A stretch of DNA of 64,000 nucleotides, from contig JBAMDO010000015.1 in assembly GCA_037074765.1 (NCBI GenBank), forward strand, positions 248,001-312,000. The letters are read 5' to 3'. A program made the translations under genes and the position numbers. The notes below the pieces were generated by a model. That model worked only from the letters and a program-made list of their open reading frames with translations. It made no database searches and had not been told where the DNA came from. This DNA comes from Mansonella perstans (Eukaryota; Nematoda; Chromadorea; Rhabditida; Onchocercidae). Positions 34,320-48,857 of the stretch are shown here, piece after piece (the stretch's first letter is position 1; every line of letters starts with the position of its first letter).

Positions 34320-37300
34320 TTTTAATTTTACCCTGCAATTTGATAGTAGCATTAGCATTTTTATTATTCACTATTTCTTGGACGAAAATCTGCTGCAAAA
34401 GACGTACACGTTGCAGAACATTAAAGAAACCACGTAACAACGAAAACATTAATAAATTGTCAAGTTCCTTTGAAAATCATTCAAATACCCTTAATAAATT
34501 ATTTATCAGCAGGAAGAAAGTGCTCAGACCCAATTACTTTTAAAAGCATATCTAAAGATATAAATGGTTCATAAAAAGGCTAAGCGCCTAAAAAAACGAC
34601 TGACAATTTCTGTATTAAACGACTTCCATTTTGACGATTGATATTTTATGATTGCTTCTTAATGTTCCCATTCTCAATGCTTCTAGAAAGATTAACGAAC
34701 ATCCACGAACTGTTCTATTTTTCGAAATTCCCATTTTAATTCCTATTCTTATTCCAATACTGTGCAAAGAACAATTTATCTTTCTTAATGAACTCATGTT
34801 ATTTTTATAAAAATGATAGCGACACCATAAAAATCGAAATGATACCAGAAAATAATTCTTGTTGAATTTCTGTAAATGTTGGAGCAATAGTTTGTTTCTT
34901 ATATTTATCAAGTTCTATCATGAATAAAAAATATTTCAGAATATTCAGTTTCAACGTTCACTGAAAAATTAGCAGACTTCGCGGGAAATTTGTGGAATTC
35001 TCCATCAGATTAACGATCACTGCGTGTTTAATAGATTCTATCTGGGATTGGCATATTTGTGTTTTGCAAATTTCTGGTCGTATCACTAAGAAACGTTGGA
35101 TTACTTGCAAAATTCATAGGAAGTATGATTTTGGATGAAAAAAAAAAACCCGGAAAGGACACTTATTATATCAAGCGGTAATGCAAGATAAATTGTAAAT
35201 TTTCCCTTAATGTTCCAATTCATGCATTTTTTTAAGTCTCAAAAGTTGATTCGATTGGTTTTTAGATACATATTGAAATTAACGAAAGTTCTAGTTTTAA
35301 TTTATTTTCAAAATCTAGTAGACTTAGTAAAAAATTGCTTAATTTATGAATTCACGTCGTCAAAATGATAAAATTTCAGGTGAACACGATATCAAAAGCA
35401 AGATGAAAAATACTGAGGGAAAAAAGCAGATAAAGCAAAAAATAACCGGTTTAAAACAAGTTTCGTATTTCTTCTTTGAATTTGTGCGAAATACTTTCAA
35501 TTGTACAAGTCCTGAGTTGGAAAAAAGAACTAATTTAATTCCCCATTGATGGGAAATCTCGGAATATTTCGTACTCACTTCACCGTTACTTCTGCATTCT
35601 TCTTACCTTTCTTCAACATGGACTCCCTATAGCTGCATAAAATCAGAAAAAATAATGCCTTTCGTTCTATCCTTTTCTTTTTCAATTCTTTTAATTTCAC
35701 CTTGAAGTAATTTGGAAAGGGTTAAAATACAGCTTGATAAACTAGAAATTCAAAGCGAGAGTTATTAAAATTAGGAATTGATATCGCAAAAGAATAAATA
35801 AAATACAATAAATGAATGACTTGACGTGGTATGTTAGTAAATTGTTCCGAAAATTCAAATTATAAAAGAGAAATGGTAAATGGTAAGCAGAAATAAATAC
35901 ATTTTTTGCATAAAAAAAAAATGACCCGACAACTATTGGTACGATGACAAGTGTCATTTAATTCTTCCACACCTTTAACTTACTTTTTTTTTCGTTTCTT
36001 CGTCTATATGACATTTCAAAACTTTCTAGTTATCATCCATTATTCTTAAAAAATTGCCAAGTTTTAGGATAGCTAATGGAGATCTAGGCTCTTTAAATTT
36101 CGCTAATTTCATCGCCATTTGATGGTAATAACTATCAATTGATGGGTTGAGTGAAGACTGTAAATCTTAATCATTGTTCGTTTAAAAAAGAGAGATGAAA
36201 CAGAAAGAAAATATCAATTAGTGGTACACGTAGCATTTATCAGCATATCATTATCACCATCACAAGAATGAAGAATTCCCGGTATTGCAATGCGCTTTTA
36301 ATCACAAAGATTGAAATAAAAGATAGAAGAGTAAAATAAAGGACATTTGGTGGGGCGAGAGATTTATTTACCATCAAACGGGTTCCCTTCTCAAGTGAAG
36401 AGAAATTTTCAAGAGGGTTTCGACAAATGGTTCAATCATTGTGTTTCTGTATGAACTACTGTGTTGAAAAACCTGATATCCACGACAAATTTGTATTGTT
36501 GTTTGTCAAGCCTCCATAACTGCTCAATTTATCTGTTGTCCTGCCTTGTAAATGAATTAATTCTGACAAATGGATCAATTAAATCAGCTTTTTTTTTTAG
36601 CATCAGTATTACCACTAATTAAATTAAATTGATTTTTTTTAATTCGAAATTCTTTCTATAGTTCTTCTGCAAGGTTTTTGCTTCTAATAGACTCCAATTA
36701 AGCGTTTAAATTCAATCAATCGTTTGATTCTTGAACATTTTATTTTTGTCAAAAATAGTTCGTTTCAGCAGAAACAAAAATGGAGTAAGTAACTCTGTTC
36801 AAGGTTAGTGACAAATGACAAATAAAACATACTTAATTTGTAACCACCGAATTGATAGATGACATCTGTCATAGGATAGTCGACGACAACTTCTATCACT
36901 AATTAATTTTTCAGATAAAGAACATCGTGATTCATTTACATTTCAGTCTTCGTATTCATAATAGAGAAAAATAATTTTAAAACTGGCTTTCTAAATTCTC
37001 TGCATCCCTTCTACAGTGATTCTTTTGAAATATTTCCAGCAAAACAATGATAAAGCTATTGAAAGACTGGTAATTGGACAGGAATATTCAATCATTATCA
37101 CTGTCAGAAATAAATCATCGTGCAAAAAAAAACATATTTAGAAGTTTTGATACCAACTGAAATGAAATGTTACTGGCGACAAAGGTTACAAACAATTTAA
37201 TCTTGTTATACTGATAATTAGTGTAAACAGGAAATGTGCCAATTAATAAAATAAATAAATATTTGAGTAGTCAAAGGATTTGAAAGATTAAGCGGAAAGT

Positions 37301-40300
37301 TGTAAGTGGTAATATCAAATTCAATGTCATTGCACTGATAGGAGAAAGGAGATGAAGGACGAAAATAAAAAGGTACAACCTATAATGACCTCTGATAATC
37401 CGAGTATTTCCAAAGGCGAGGAATTATTGATTCGATGAATGAAATTGAAAAAGCCAATGAAAAAGTAAGTGAAAAATTTTTTGAAATATATTAGCAAATA
37501 TTATCAATAAATATAAATCATTAGTTCATCGTTTGCTTAAATTTCCACTGAAAATTAGGATAAATCAATTGAATTTAATAAAACATTCTGTGAAACGATT
37601 AGATTCATTTTTCAATTTATGAAATGGTTAGTGAAGAAAGTAAGAATTAATAAATACTTTATTCGATGAATGGCAAATTGATAATTTAAAACCTTTCATG
37701 CTTTACAGTGCAGAAAATAAGTCAATCAAATTTTGAAATTTGAACAGAGAACAAGTGGACATCCTTTGTGAATGAAGGGTGGTTTTGTGAATGATATGGC
37801 CCAGCTTCGATGCTAGAGTGCCGGACCTGAGAGTATCAGGTTGGAAGGACATTAATCCCTTTCATCTTCCATTACTCTTACTTTCATCCTGTCTGTCCAT
37901 TTGCTTTTGGTGAACTATTGATCATAGTGTCAAGATAGATTCAAATGGATCATTTCTATAGTGTACGAATGGTACCAAGCCGAGACATTGGTGAAAATTC
38001 ATCTGTGTAATACATGTAAAAAATAATTACCCATTAAATCAATCAGTGGTTTTTTTTTTTCTTTTTGGAATTTCCTGGGAGCAAATCAAAACGACAAACA
38101 AATGAGTGAATAAATAAATGAAGAAAAAGTTACGGGATAATGACCACTGCCTACATGATCACTATGGTAACGAATTTACTTATCAGAGAAATTCAACGGA
38201 AACTCAAAAATTCATCAGAAACTCAAAATCAATAGCTAACAAAAGAACCAGAAATTTGAAGAACACTTTGCGCAACTCTTTCCAATTTTTTATTTTATAA
38301 AAAAATTGTCTAGAAAGTTTCAGCACATTAAAGAGATAGCATTGGTCATTTCATGAAAAAAAAAACTTTCTGAAAAAAGAGGAAAAGAATAGACTGATGG
38401 ATAAGGAGGATGTACAAAAAGAATTTATGAAAACGATATATTTTAAGAATTTAAAAAAGGGGAAAAATCATTAAATAATTAATTATTCATTGCATCGTTC
38501 AAATAAGAGCATATGAAGTGTTAAATACACTAAAAAAACCCATTTTCAAATTAAAATTCTCTTTATGTTAAGCATTTTGGTAATTTTTCAGACATTCTTA
38601 CTGTAGAACAAAATTCGCTGAACGACTAGCATCTGTCTATTTTATCAGAATAAAATGACGCAACGAGAGTGGACACCAGCTGTAAAAGCAAGAACCAATG
38701 ACAATAAAATGACATTGGCGGACAGATGTGTTCTGAATTAACAAAATGAAAATGAGAAGTGTGCAATTGAGTGAAATTTTATTATCGAAAGCAATCGCAG
38801 GATTGATGAAAAGTGCCGTGAGCAAGTAAGAGAAATAAATGATCAATTGAATACTATAAATTTGTAAACTAACAGATATAATTCGCTTTTTTAGACTTTT
38901 TTAGACTGATAAAATTTCCCAATGAAAAATAAATAAATAAATTTGTTGGATTTTTCAAATAAATTTTTCCAATAAACTTTGAAAAAAGATTTTTTAAAAA
39001 TAAAGTATTAAGTTGAAATTTACTAATGCTTGTGATCTTATTTCTCGACTTTCAAAATCAAATTTTCGATAATGAAGTCAATCTTTCAGTGATTTGCATA
39101 TTGATGAAGTTGCATTCGGAATAGCCAAGTATTCAATCATTTCGATTATTAATATCTAAAGCAAATATTCACTGCACTCCAGATTTCATGGTGATTGCGC
39201 AATATACGTGAATGTAGAGGGTAGGATTGTCTTTATTATGTAATCAGGTCGTTTTTTCCGTGTAGATGAAAGAGGTCCTGGTAATGCACTTGAATATATA
39301 TTATGTTGGGTCCCTATCAGGAGGTCAAGACGGAGACCGTGGTGTATAGTTCGCATGGAATGTGATATCTCTCAGCAATAAAAGATAGCTTTGGTACAAC
39401 AGAAATAAAAAGTTACCAAGCTGCAAATATCTCTAAAAAATAATTAAGATTAATTTTTATGAATCGAAAATTTTCTATTGCTTATTACAGAAAAGTTTTT
39501 GATCGGTTCAAAAACAAAGAGAAAGCAGCCCTAAGCAACGGTATACTTGAGAATGTTTAAAGAATTTAACCTTCTAAAAAAGTTGCATGAAATCTTTTCC
39601 AGTCTTGCAGTCTCCTTAAACGGATGAAAACTAATAATGATATCTCTAAGAAATTTTAATATTTTTTTACAATCATTAATTAAAAAACTTATTCATTGCT
39701 TCAAAAAAAATTTTCTCTTTTTGATGAATGACTCTTGTGCATTCCCGCTTGATCCTTTTTGGAAGAAAGTATTGTCCACAAAAAGTTTTTATTATCGTAG
39801 AATTTGGATGGAGAAAAAGAAAAAAAAGACAGTGAAGCAAGATTCTATGATGACACTTTAATCTACTGAAATGTCTATGACTGAATTTGTCAACAATAAA
39901 AAAAGAGTTGAAAAGTTCTTCATTTTGTTAAAAAGTGGAAAGTTTTTGAAATTGTTGAACTATTATTGCTTGAATAACAGACAATCATTTATTGCAAATT
40001 GTTTGCTCAAGCAGTGCAAATAGTGCCTTCTGTGCATTCCGCACCATATATGCTTAAATTGTTTGGTATAAAATTCAATATATTGTGAAATGGGTATGAT
40101 TGTTTATGGAATTTTATGACAGATATAAAGTTAGCATTAGTTAGAATTTTGAAAAATAAAATGGTAAATATTAAATTTGATAAAATAAAAGAAAATTCAT
40201 CTTCTCTTGAATCATTATGCTAAGAAGTGCAGTTTTAGCGAGGAATTTTGGTGGACAAAAAGTCAAAAAGAATCAAAACTGAACACTGAAAATACTTTAT

Positions 40301-43300
40301 AGGTTCGCAGATTCTCGAAAAAAATGTAATAGTTGTGGAAATTGATGAAAATGACGAGATAGAGAATACAGGAAGAAGTTTGAAATGTTGAAAGATAGAT
40401 TCGATTTATACTAAAATTTTTTTTTTCGCAAACTAACAAAAATTGAAAATGAAATTCCACAAACTGATAAAAATAGAAAAAGGAGCTTTATGAGATTGAT
40501 ATAATCATAGGACTTACTGAAATGCATTCAAATTGAATGAAATGGAATGTCGATAAAATGAATGAATAACAGCGTTGTCGGAAAGTTTAATAATTAAAAC
40601 TTAAAATGCTACGATTACAAAAAGGCAACAAAATGTTAACTTTTGCAAATATTAATTTCATCGCAAAATCATTGAATAACTGTTGAAATAAATAAAGTTT
40701 TGCATGTGGTAGAGTTCAGTAAGAAACAAAATTTTACATTAATTGAGTTGAAATTGCCATAGGATATGCATAAATATCTAAAAGTGCAAAAGGCGTGGAC
40801 TACGTGGACGAGCACAAAAGGGAAGAGACAGATGACATAAATAATAATTAAAGAAATGCAGTGCACATCTTTGGCATGATGACCTATATATAAAACTAAA
40901 CTGGCATCTGTTGATATATTCAGAACACTTGCTGAAAATGACCAATAGAAAAGAGAAGAGATGAAAAATAAGCTGAAATGAATTCATTTTTCGTAAAATT
41001 TCTGCTGACTTTCTAATTTCAAGGTTGGTTGAAACAGAGTTATACAATAAAGGTTAGTTTCAGTGAACGAACGAATTGATATATTAAAATTGAATTTATT
41101 TCACATAAACATAATTTATAGTTAAAAGTTGAAAAGAGAAAGTCTTTGGCAAGGCAAAAACTTCAACATACCTCTTCAACAATGGAAATAAAATACTTTC
41201 CTGTGTGGACATTTCAAGTTCTTTGAAAGGATTTTTACAGATATGGAAGAGAAAGTGAAATTATGATGAAATCCTCTGCTTATTTTTTGAAAATTCGTAA
41301 TAAATTATTGAAGAAGGAAAACATTATCATTAAAGAATTTTTTGTAAATTGATCAATATGTAAATAAGATTGTCGCTTCTGTATAGTTGACAATACGTTA
41401 TTATTCGTACTTTATAAAGTTATAATTTTTAAAACAATATAGTCGAAAACACAAAAAATGTTTCCAATAAGTCTTATGTATTTTATTGATTTATATTATT
41501 GACAATAGTAGTAAAGATCATTAGAAAAATTGTTTGTTTGTAATAACTTCTGCGAATGCAATCATTTATTTGTTAGCTTTTTGACCCTACTGATAACAAC
41601 CGTTGCTCAAGAAAATAGGTTATCGTTGCACTGCAACTTTTCTTGATAACATCTTATAGAATATCTTTAACAGTTTCAAAGATAGTCCAATCGTGATCAC
41701 AGTGACAATTATCAGCAGTATCAATATCACATCTATAACTCTCATTGCTCTCTGAGTTCTCCATATTTCTAAGTTAAATCTTGAAATTACGAATACAACT
41801 TTGTCATCGCGAAACAAAAATTAGCAATGCTTCTATCACTATTATTGTTACTAATTTATAAACATATTCAAGAAAATAGAATTAACAAGCTTTAAAGCAG
41901 TTACATTATCACAAATATTCACATCATCGCAACGATGTAATGATTGCCAGCTCCAAGATATTAGTCATCATTATGGTCAGTTTAGTCTGTATCATTTGCA
42001 CTGCTTACTACTATCAGTGGCAAAGTCTTAGTTTTTCATAATCATCGCTACTCTTTTTAGCAATTAACTTAAGTAAGTTGAAGATGATTGTGAATATATA
42101 TAAAATTAATCATAATTCCGATTCTTAAATGAATCTAATCCATGATTGAGTCCTTTGATTTGATAAGAAATGAATGCACTGGAGAAGTAATGTAGAAAGT
42201 AAATTTGGAGACGAAAATAGCAGAGAAAAATGAAATTTAAAATCTTGTCATAACTATATTGTTATTATTTCAACTGCATTAGAATTACGCTCAGTTCAAA
42301 AGTTTTGAAATGACAACAGACAATATTTGTCTGCATGAGCAAAAAATTTGTTCAAATAATTTTTTTCTCTTGCATTTCAGCGTAATTTTTGTGGTTTTTC
42401 TTGTGATTCAATTAGAAATTGCAAGTGAAACAGGTTTTTAAAGCAGTATTTTGTATAATTGGCAAGAGAATTTGGCAATTTTATGGACTAAGAAGAAATG
42501 CGCTGAACAGAAAATCACTGAATAATTTTTTAACGAAGTGCTAAAAATTAAAAATTGATAAATAGAATTTTGTCCAATGTCTTTACTAAAAAATTCATGG
42601 TGAGACAAGCTTTAAGAAGGAAGCTTTGGTGAATTCAAGAAAAAACAATTGATTTTTTTGACTCGAATTATTTATAGTGGAGCAAATTTGTCAATGGTAC
42701 TTAAATCAATGATGATAAGGTTGTTGCTTGGCTTAATTTGCTTAAAAAAATTTTCTTTTCAGATCCGAAATAGAAAGCAGATGATGAGATCAGTGCATAG
42801 TCTTTGCTTTACATACTCATAATTGACTATTTTAGCACAATAATCACAAAGATTGAAATTCTTTTTAAGTAACTTAAAAGAAATATTAAAATTGGTCAGC
42901 TCTTTTTGAACCGATTTGACGTTTGCGTTCACGGAGAGGAATAATCATTCTCAGTCCTCTCTTTCCTCAACTTTTTTCAATTTTTTATTCATGCATTCAT
43001 TTCAAAGAATTGAGCATTACTGAACATTTCAAATTATACTTCCGATGTCTTTGCAATGAGTGTACGAAATTTGACTTGAACATCTTAAAGAAATGTAACA
43101 ATGATTATTAGTATCAGGGGATTTGTCACTCGACTCTCAAAATATGAATCTCATATCTCGTTACGAGACTAAAGGAGTTGATAACGCAGTAAGAGATTTC
43201 AAGAAACCTGAAATATAAGAAATATGAAATAAAAGTAGGAGGTTGAGTTCGAATATAACATAAATATTTTCTTTCAATTGCTTTTTGATTGGATTGAAAT

Positions 43301-45315
43301 AGTTACGACTCTTTCAATCTTTCCACTCTTCGAAATGCTTACGGTTATTTGAAAATTTTTGTGAGTTATTTTAAATATTACATAAACGAATTATATGATT
43401 TTAGATGCTGGCAGCTTTTCCAAATATTTATTATTAATACAAATCTCCTCAATCTTAAACATCAGTTTTATACTTTGCCTCAATTTTTGTTTAATGTTTT
43501 CTTTTTAGCCATACCACTTAAATTTATCCTAATTGTACATTTGACTTCATTAATATTAGTTCAATTAACGAAAAAGAGCGAGATGAAATGAATATGGAAC
43601 TTTTCAGTGACAAATCGTAAGACAGTTAAACAAAACTCTTCAAAGCTACAATTCCTTCGAAATTTTGCATCCTTCCTTTTATCCATTTTTGAAGAGTTAG
43701 AAAAATCCATTGTTGATTTACTGTTATTTCGGATTTAAGAAGTGTGAAACGATTAAAGACTGAGGATGTGTGGATAAAGAGCACAAGTGACAAGAAAAGA
43801 AAAGGTGGAAAGACTATCTTTATATTTTCCCTTGTCACCAATACTAATATCGACAGCGCTGTCACCAACATTTCTTCCATTTCCTTACATATTCGGCTGA
43901 TTCTTCGCAACTAAAATTTTCATTTTATTCCCCAGAAAATCTTTTAAATATCAAAAAATTTCGCATTTTAAAAATTTATCTCAAGTTTGAACTAACCATA
44001 AACATCCGCTTCATACTTAATTGCAATTAAAAACTTTCAAGAGGACGATTAGTGCTGCTTGTCAATTCTTGCGCAAATGAGAAAAGAATACTCGATAACA
44101 TAAACAGAAATTCGATAGTTGAATAGTAAGAAAGATTAACAGTTTTTTACTGAAAAAATTTGATTATTGATATGATTATCTTTGTGCATAAATTAGTTTA
44201 AAACATTATTTCAACTTTAAGAATTCATTTTTTCATTCTATCTGGAATTCCAATGAAACAGCGAAATTGAATGAGTTTAAATACTCTCTTCAAAGGGGCC
44301 GTAATGGGCAATATTGTTTTTGTTGAATGACTAAAAAGTATTGTGCTGAATGACCCCTTTGTTCATAAAAGATAAATTTATTTACGATTTATCCGATCAA
44401 AAAATTCAACTTGTCAATGAAAATCAAGTTTTCGCTCAGAACTTTTACAAATTTTACCTGAAATTTTATATTGCTCATAAAATTCTTTCTTCAGACTTTT
44501 CAATAGTTTAATTTTTCGGTGCGGTTTTAAATAATTGATGACAGGATTTAGAATTTTTGGTCTGATGGATTTACAAAAGTAGTAGTGATGAATTTTAAAA
44601 GAATTTTACACAAAATTCACAGGTGTCATTTGTTGCCTTTGAAATGTAACCACCGTTGAGTTTTTAAGGGTTGAAGATTTGGAAAGTTTCATGATTTACT
44701 TCTTTTTCTTTAAATTCTTGTTCATTGCTTGCCTAACTCTTAAATTATTTCAATTTAGTTTAAATCCACTGCAACTCGTTTTTCTCATATCTATCACAGA
44801 TTAAACATGAGTTAATAATTTCATTCATTCTATATACAAAAATTTGCTTTTGTTGAAAATGTTTTTCCTGAGATAAGAGTAATTTGTAAACTAATTAAAA
44901 ATATTTCCGATCGATCTCGGAATTTTCCTATTTTTATATTTCCGCACAGAAATATGGATTTGAGCATTATTCGAGTATTTCACTTAACAAAAAAAACTGA
45001 TCATAACGGAATTTGGGACACTAATGTGATGTGAATATCTGAAAATTTCTAAATCTTCCGAAAATCCCAAAAAAAAATTCATCAACTATTTGTTATTCCT
45101 TGTGTATTGCAGCATTTTTTCGTCACTAAACGAGTTGTCGGAGCAAATATTCATTATTATTTTTATGATATTTTCGTCCATAATGAATTTATAAACTGTC
45201 ACACATTATTATTTGTACAATATGTACAATTGGTTTTTTCTAATTCAACGTTTAATTGTTTATTCGTTCATAACCACAATAATTTAACCCGAAGTCACTT
45301 CAGTTTCACTGAGTT
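34320..45315. other. About 11 kb with no supported gene
   Basis: AT-rich sequence with short random-looking open frames on both strands. The frame on the plus strand at 34160-34543 is mostly antisense to the LURAP1-like first exon. Two modestly GC-richer islands (about 37.79-37.87 kb and 39.18-39.37 kb) stand out. The first includes the short hairpin ACCTGA-GAGTA-TCAGGT. The second has an open stretch after a TTCCGTGTAG site, but neither gives a convincing exon chain. The right end probably contains the promoter of the MOLO1-type gene. A candidate trans-splice acceptor ends at 45112 (TGTATTGCAG). Genes with very small exons, or non-coding RNAs, could be missed. Confidence 0.5.
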
Positions 45316-47732
45316 ATGCATCTTTTACTTAATCTTGTTGGCATTTTGCTTTTGGTACATATTTCCTGGACCCAATTCAGCCCTGAAACGTATCCGGATC
45401 CACGAATTGACCCATTCAGCTGCAAAATCTTAACTGTGGGACCAGTATGTGATCCAAGTGAATTACTTACGTTCAGCGAGAAGGAAGTACTCGTCAGTCA
45501 AATCAAAAAGGTTTATTTGAAGTCATGTTGTAGTTTTGGCTGCACTTTACTGTAATATCATCAATCATAATTCTGCATCAATTATTGCGCCCGTTAACTT
45601 TTGGAGAAAAAAATCATTTACGATGTAAGAATTGTTATTTTGTCGAACTCCTATACAACAATAAACATTAACAGTAAAATTCTTGCTATCGTTGGACATT
45701 AAAACCAGCAAGTTCGATCTATAATGACCACTTGATCGTCTGATAGTGTAGTAGTCGCTAAATTGAAAAGAAGCAAAAACTTTTATGAAAAATTTTTTGA
45801 TATAAGTTTATTATTTTAAAACAGTTTTCCATTGAAATTCGGATAGGAAGCGTAAAGTTTATTGAATGATAAAGAAAGAAGTCTACAAACTACGATGTTT
45901 CATTTGTAGCTTTTGGCATATGCAGCGACAGTTCCAAACACATCACCATCATGTCAATTATTGCCCGGAAAACGTTTGGATATTATCATTGCACTAATCG
46001 ATAAGATCGGTCCACTGAATGCTCCAACTGATATCGAAAAATTCGCAAATAATCTTAAGATTCGATATCAACTTTACCAAGTATTAATGAGTTGCTTTTA
46101 ATGCCGATCTGCTAAATGGTTTCCATAATCTCGAAAATTAAATTTAAATCACTTATTTTAAAGCTTATATTAACATCATACTGATTTCACCGAACACTAG
46201 TCATTAAAATTTTTCCTATATCGTGTTTTCTTGTGAACTTAATGAAAACGTGTAGCTTTTGGGCTTCCGTAATACATGTTGCAACTTCAGAATATGAATC
46301 TATGCGATTTAATGGTATTGATCGTAAATTCAAACCAAGATCGGCAGGTATTTACGGTAGCTGGTAAGGACACGAAATTAACAAAAGATGTCCTAAAAAC
46401 TGCATTTGAACAGAACATTAATTATTTCAGAGTATGTTTCCGAAAAGTTTGTAAATTCAGAAAATTAAACAAGAATTAATTTATTCGCTTTCTTCTTTTA
46501 AAGTTCATACAGTCGCGTATGTTTTAGGCCAATAATTACGCGGCAGGCCTTCAAGGTATGGCTGAATTTATTACAAATTCTTACCGTGATGCGCAACTAC
46601 TTGTACTTGGCACTCCGTTATTAACAGTTCCGTCAGCTCCCATGTCTCTTACAAAGTCAGCGTATTTTCGGTTTCCCTTTATTCAAATTCATTTTTTAGC
46701 TCTCAAACAAAAAAATCCAAATCTGTTAAAATATATACTTTACATTGTAGTAAAATGATCCCCGTAACTAGTGAAGCGATCGATAATTTTGTTACATCTA
46801 TTCCACGAGCTGTCCCTGCTTTTCACTCCAGAACTTTCGAAGTTGCCGGTGCAAATGTAATTGATGATGGAAATCTCACTGTTCCAGTTCCGGATACAAG
46901 CGATCAGCTATGGATTGACATTCTAACACAGGTCCTTCACGATAATACAAAATGAATATTATAGCATTTCCGGCTTCTAAAATTGATCATATAACGTATC
47001 GGACAACAAATATGATTGTATAATATCATATTGACCTCAGTATTAGCCATTATATTCTATTTGCAAAATCATTTTTCACTCACAGCTTTCGATGCCATCT
47101 TTTTTTAAAATAATTATCGTTTCTTTTAATGTCTTATAACGGTTATTCTTCATTCTTTATTCTCAGGCAGTATCACGATGTGGGAATAATCGTGATAAAA
47201 TGGATAAATACGTGCAAGCAGTTGTAGAAGGTCTGTTTAATAAGTAATTTTACTGGTGTAAATTTCTAGTAATATATTCAATTTTTTAATAATATCATAA
47301 AAGAAAATGAGATAATTAAGATATTTTACCTATATAATGAAAAAGATACGCTTCAAAGCTAAAACTAGAAATGAATTCATACCTTAAAAATTGAAATATC
47401 ACAAAATCAACATAAACAATAAATTTTGATCAAAGCAAAAATATATATCTATGAGCACTTTGTAATTCATGTCAATGAACTGTGCATTTCCAGAGGCAAT
47501 GTCGCTCTCATTAGGTCTTATCTCCGATCAACGTTACTTAGCAATTGAGGAAAGAATGCAGTCGATGAAAAATGATCCAGAAACTCGATCGCTAATCTGG
47601 AGTGAATTCAAAGCAGCGTTCATTGATCAACTCTATTATAAATATTTGCCAATAATTAGAAGCAAATCTATTTCGAGATGTCCTGCCATATCAAAAGCTG
47701 CTCGAACATTCTCTTCCTTACAACAAAATTAG
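45316..47732 (+). CDS. Secreted MOLO1/TPM-domain protein
   Basis: Seven exons: 45316-45510, 45910-46080, 46291-46431, 46528-46655, 46751-46931, 47167-47230, 47494-47732. All junctions are GT-AG with matching phases, giving 372 aa. Residues 1-20 (MHLLLNLVGILLLVHISWTQ) are a clear signal peptide. The mature start carries ETYPDPRIDP, then Cys36 and VCDPSELL with Cys45. This is the N-terminal pattern I recall for the nematode MOLO1 family (Pfam 'Modulator of levamisole receptor-1'). A TPM-type fold follows: FANNLKIRYQLYQ, then LMVLIVNSNQDRQVFTVAG, then NNYAAGLQGMAEFI. The best-known member, C. elegans MOLO-1, is a membrane-anchored auxiliary protein that boosts levamisole-sensitive acetylcholine receptors. 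This protein shows no second hydrophobic segment, so it is probably secreted or lumenal. That makes a direct MOLO-1 role doubtful. The C-terminal 80 residues are charged and helical-looking, with no motif that I know. Confidence 0.82.
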
Positions 47733-48857
47733 GTATATCTCAATTCTATAACAGAATAGAAAATTTCATCTTACTAATAAATAAGATTTGATATATATAG
47801 CAGAACCTTCCAAAGCTCTGAAATTAAATTTAAGCCTTCTTTATAATTCTTAGTTGACTTTTTCTGGACTGGTAACAGAACACCCGTCGAGACTGCATCA
47901 AATCATAATAATATTTTTCGAAATATATAAAACCAGAATATAAATATCCATCTGGCTTCAAATGCAAAAAAAAACATGCTGTATTGATTAAAAATTTCGA
48001 ATTATTTTGCCAATCTTTGTTAAAACTATCCAACTACCTTTTTCAGAAGAATTTGGAGCATCGTAAATAAAGAAAAAAGCGTACAAATTCATCATATTAA
48101 AAAGAGTATATTCAAAACATTCGAATCATATCTCTCTTCATCTTTCACTTTTCATCCTTTCTAGAAGCGAACAAGTGTAAATCTGTTGTCTTTCCGGAAA
48201 AAAGGTCATTATTTTATTTAAGGAATTTCAATAGAAAGTTCGAAAATAAGAATTTTACAAAATTACATTTCTTTCAAGGATTAACTGAATATGTCATGCA
48301 TACAGTTAATTAAAAAAAGATATGTAGCACTCGCAATAATACAGGATGAAGGAAGTAAATTTTGGCTCGTTTATTGCATTTGCATCAAATTTGTTTCATT
48401 ACTTATCGTTTTCTTTTTCGCTTCATTCATAATTATAAGAAGTTAATAATATTTTACACTGATACTATGTTCTTGTTATCATTTTTTTAACAGTCTTATG
48501 GAATGACCCAATAGCTTACTGTATTTGAAATATCACTATCACAGATGTATGATTTTTATGTTCAAATTGACAAGCTACAGGAAGGAAGAGAAAGATGCAT
48601 AATGCTTAAAAATAACTGATTCGAACTTAAGATATAATAAAAAAAAGATGTGAAAATGAACAAAACGACAAAAGTGAAATTAAACCAGTGAAAATTTGAA
48701 AAATAATATACATTCACATAATGACAACTTAGTAACAACAACTAATTTCAAGAAATTGTCCTGGATTCAACTGTGTGCCTGACCTTAAATTTGAGAAGGT
48801 ACTAATCGTGGATCGGAAAAGAAAAGCTCGAAAAGTCTTTCCATTCTAGCAATTATT
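47733..48857. other. Intergenic between two convergent genes
   Basis: 1.1 kb between the 3' ends of the MOLO1-type gene and the aldo-keto reductase gene. A plus-strand AATAAA lies at 47776-47781. The minus-strand 3' end has no close AATAAA; TTTATT copies occur near 48214 and 48370. No gene is visible. Confidence 0.65.
47776..47781 (+). terminator. Candidate polyadenylation signal
   Basis: AATAAA begins 44 bp downstream of the stop of the MOLO1-type gene, a typical position for nematode 3' end formation. Confidence 0.55.

Noticed and set aside
34160..34543. Plus-strand open frame with a hydrophobic segment, 127 codons
   Set aside because: It overlaps the first exon of the LURAP1-like gene in antisense, and its composition fits a shadow frame. 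No splice partners or family motif.
37795..37880. GC-richer segment with a 6-bp hairpin, considered as tRNA or small RNA
   Set aside because: Does not fold as a cloverleaf by eye, lacks recognisable A and B boxes, and matches no small RNA that I know.
39253..39373. Open stretch after a TTCCGTGTAG site, slightly collagen-like in one frame
   Set aside because: Short, ends in a stop, no Gly-X-Y periodicity on checking, and no partner exons.
41620..41817. Minus-strand 65-codon frame with one hydrophobic helix
   Set aside because: Starts with a non-ATG codon, has no splice or trans-splice site placed for it, and hydrophobic runs are common by chance in AT-rich sequence.
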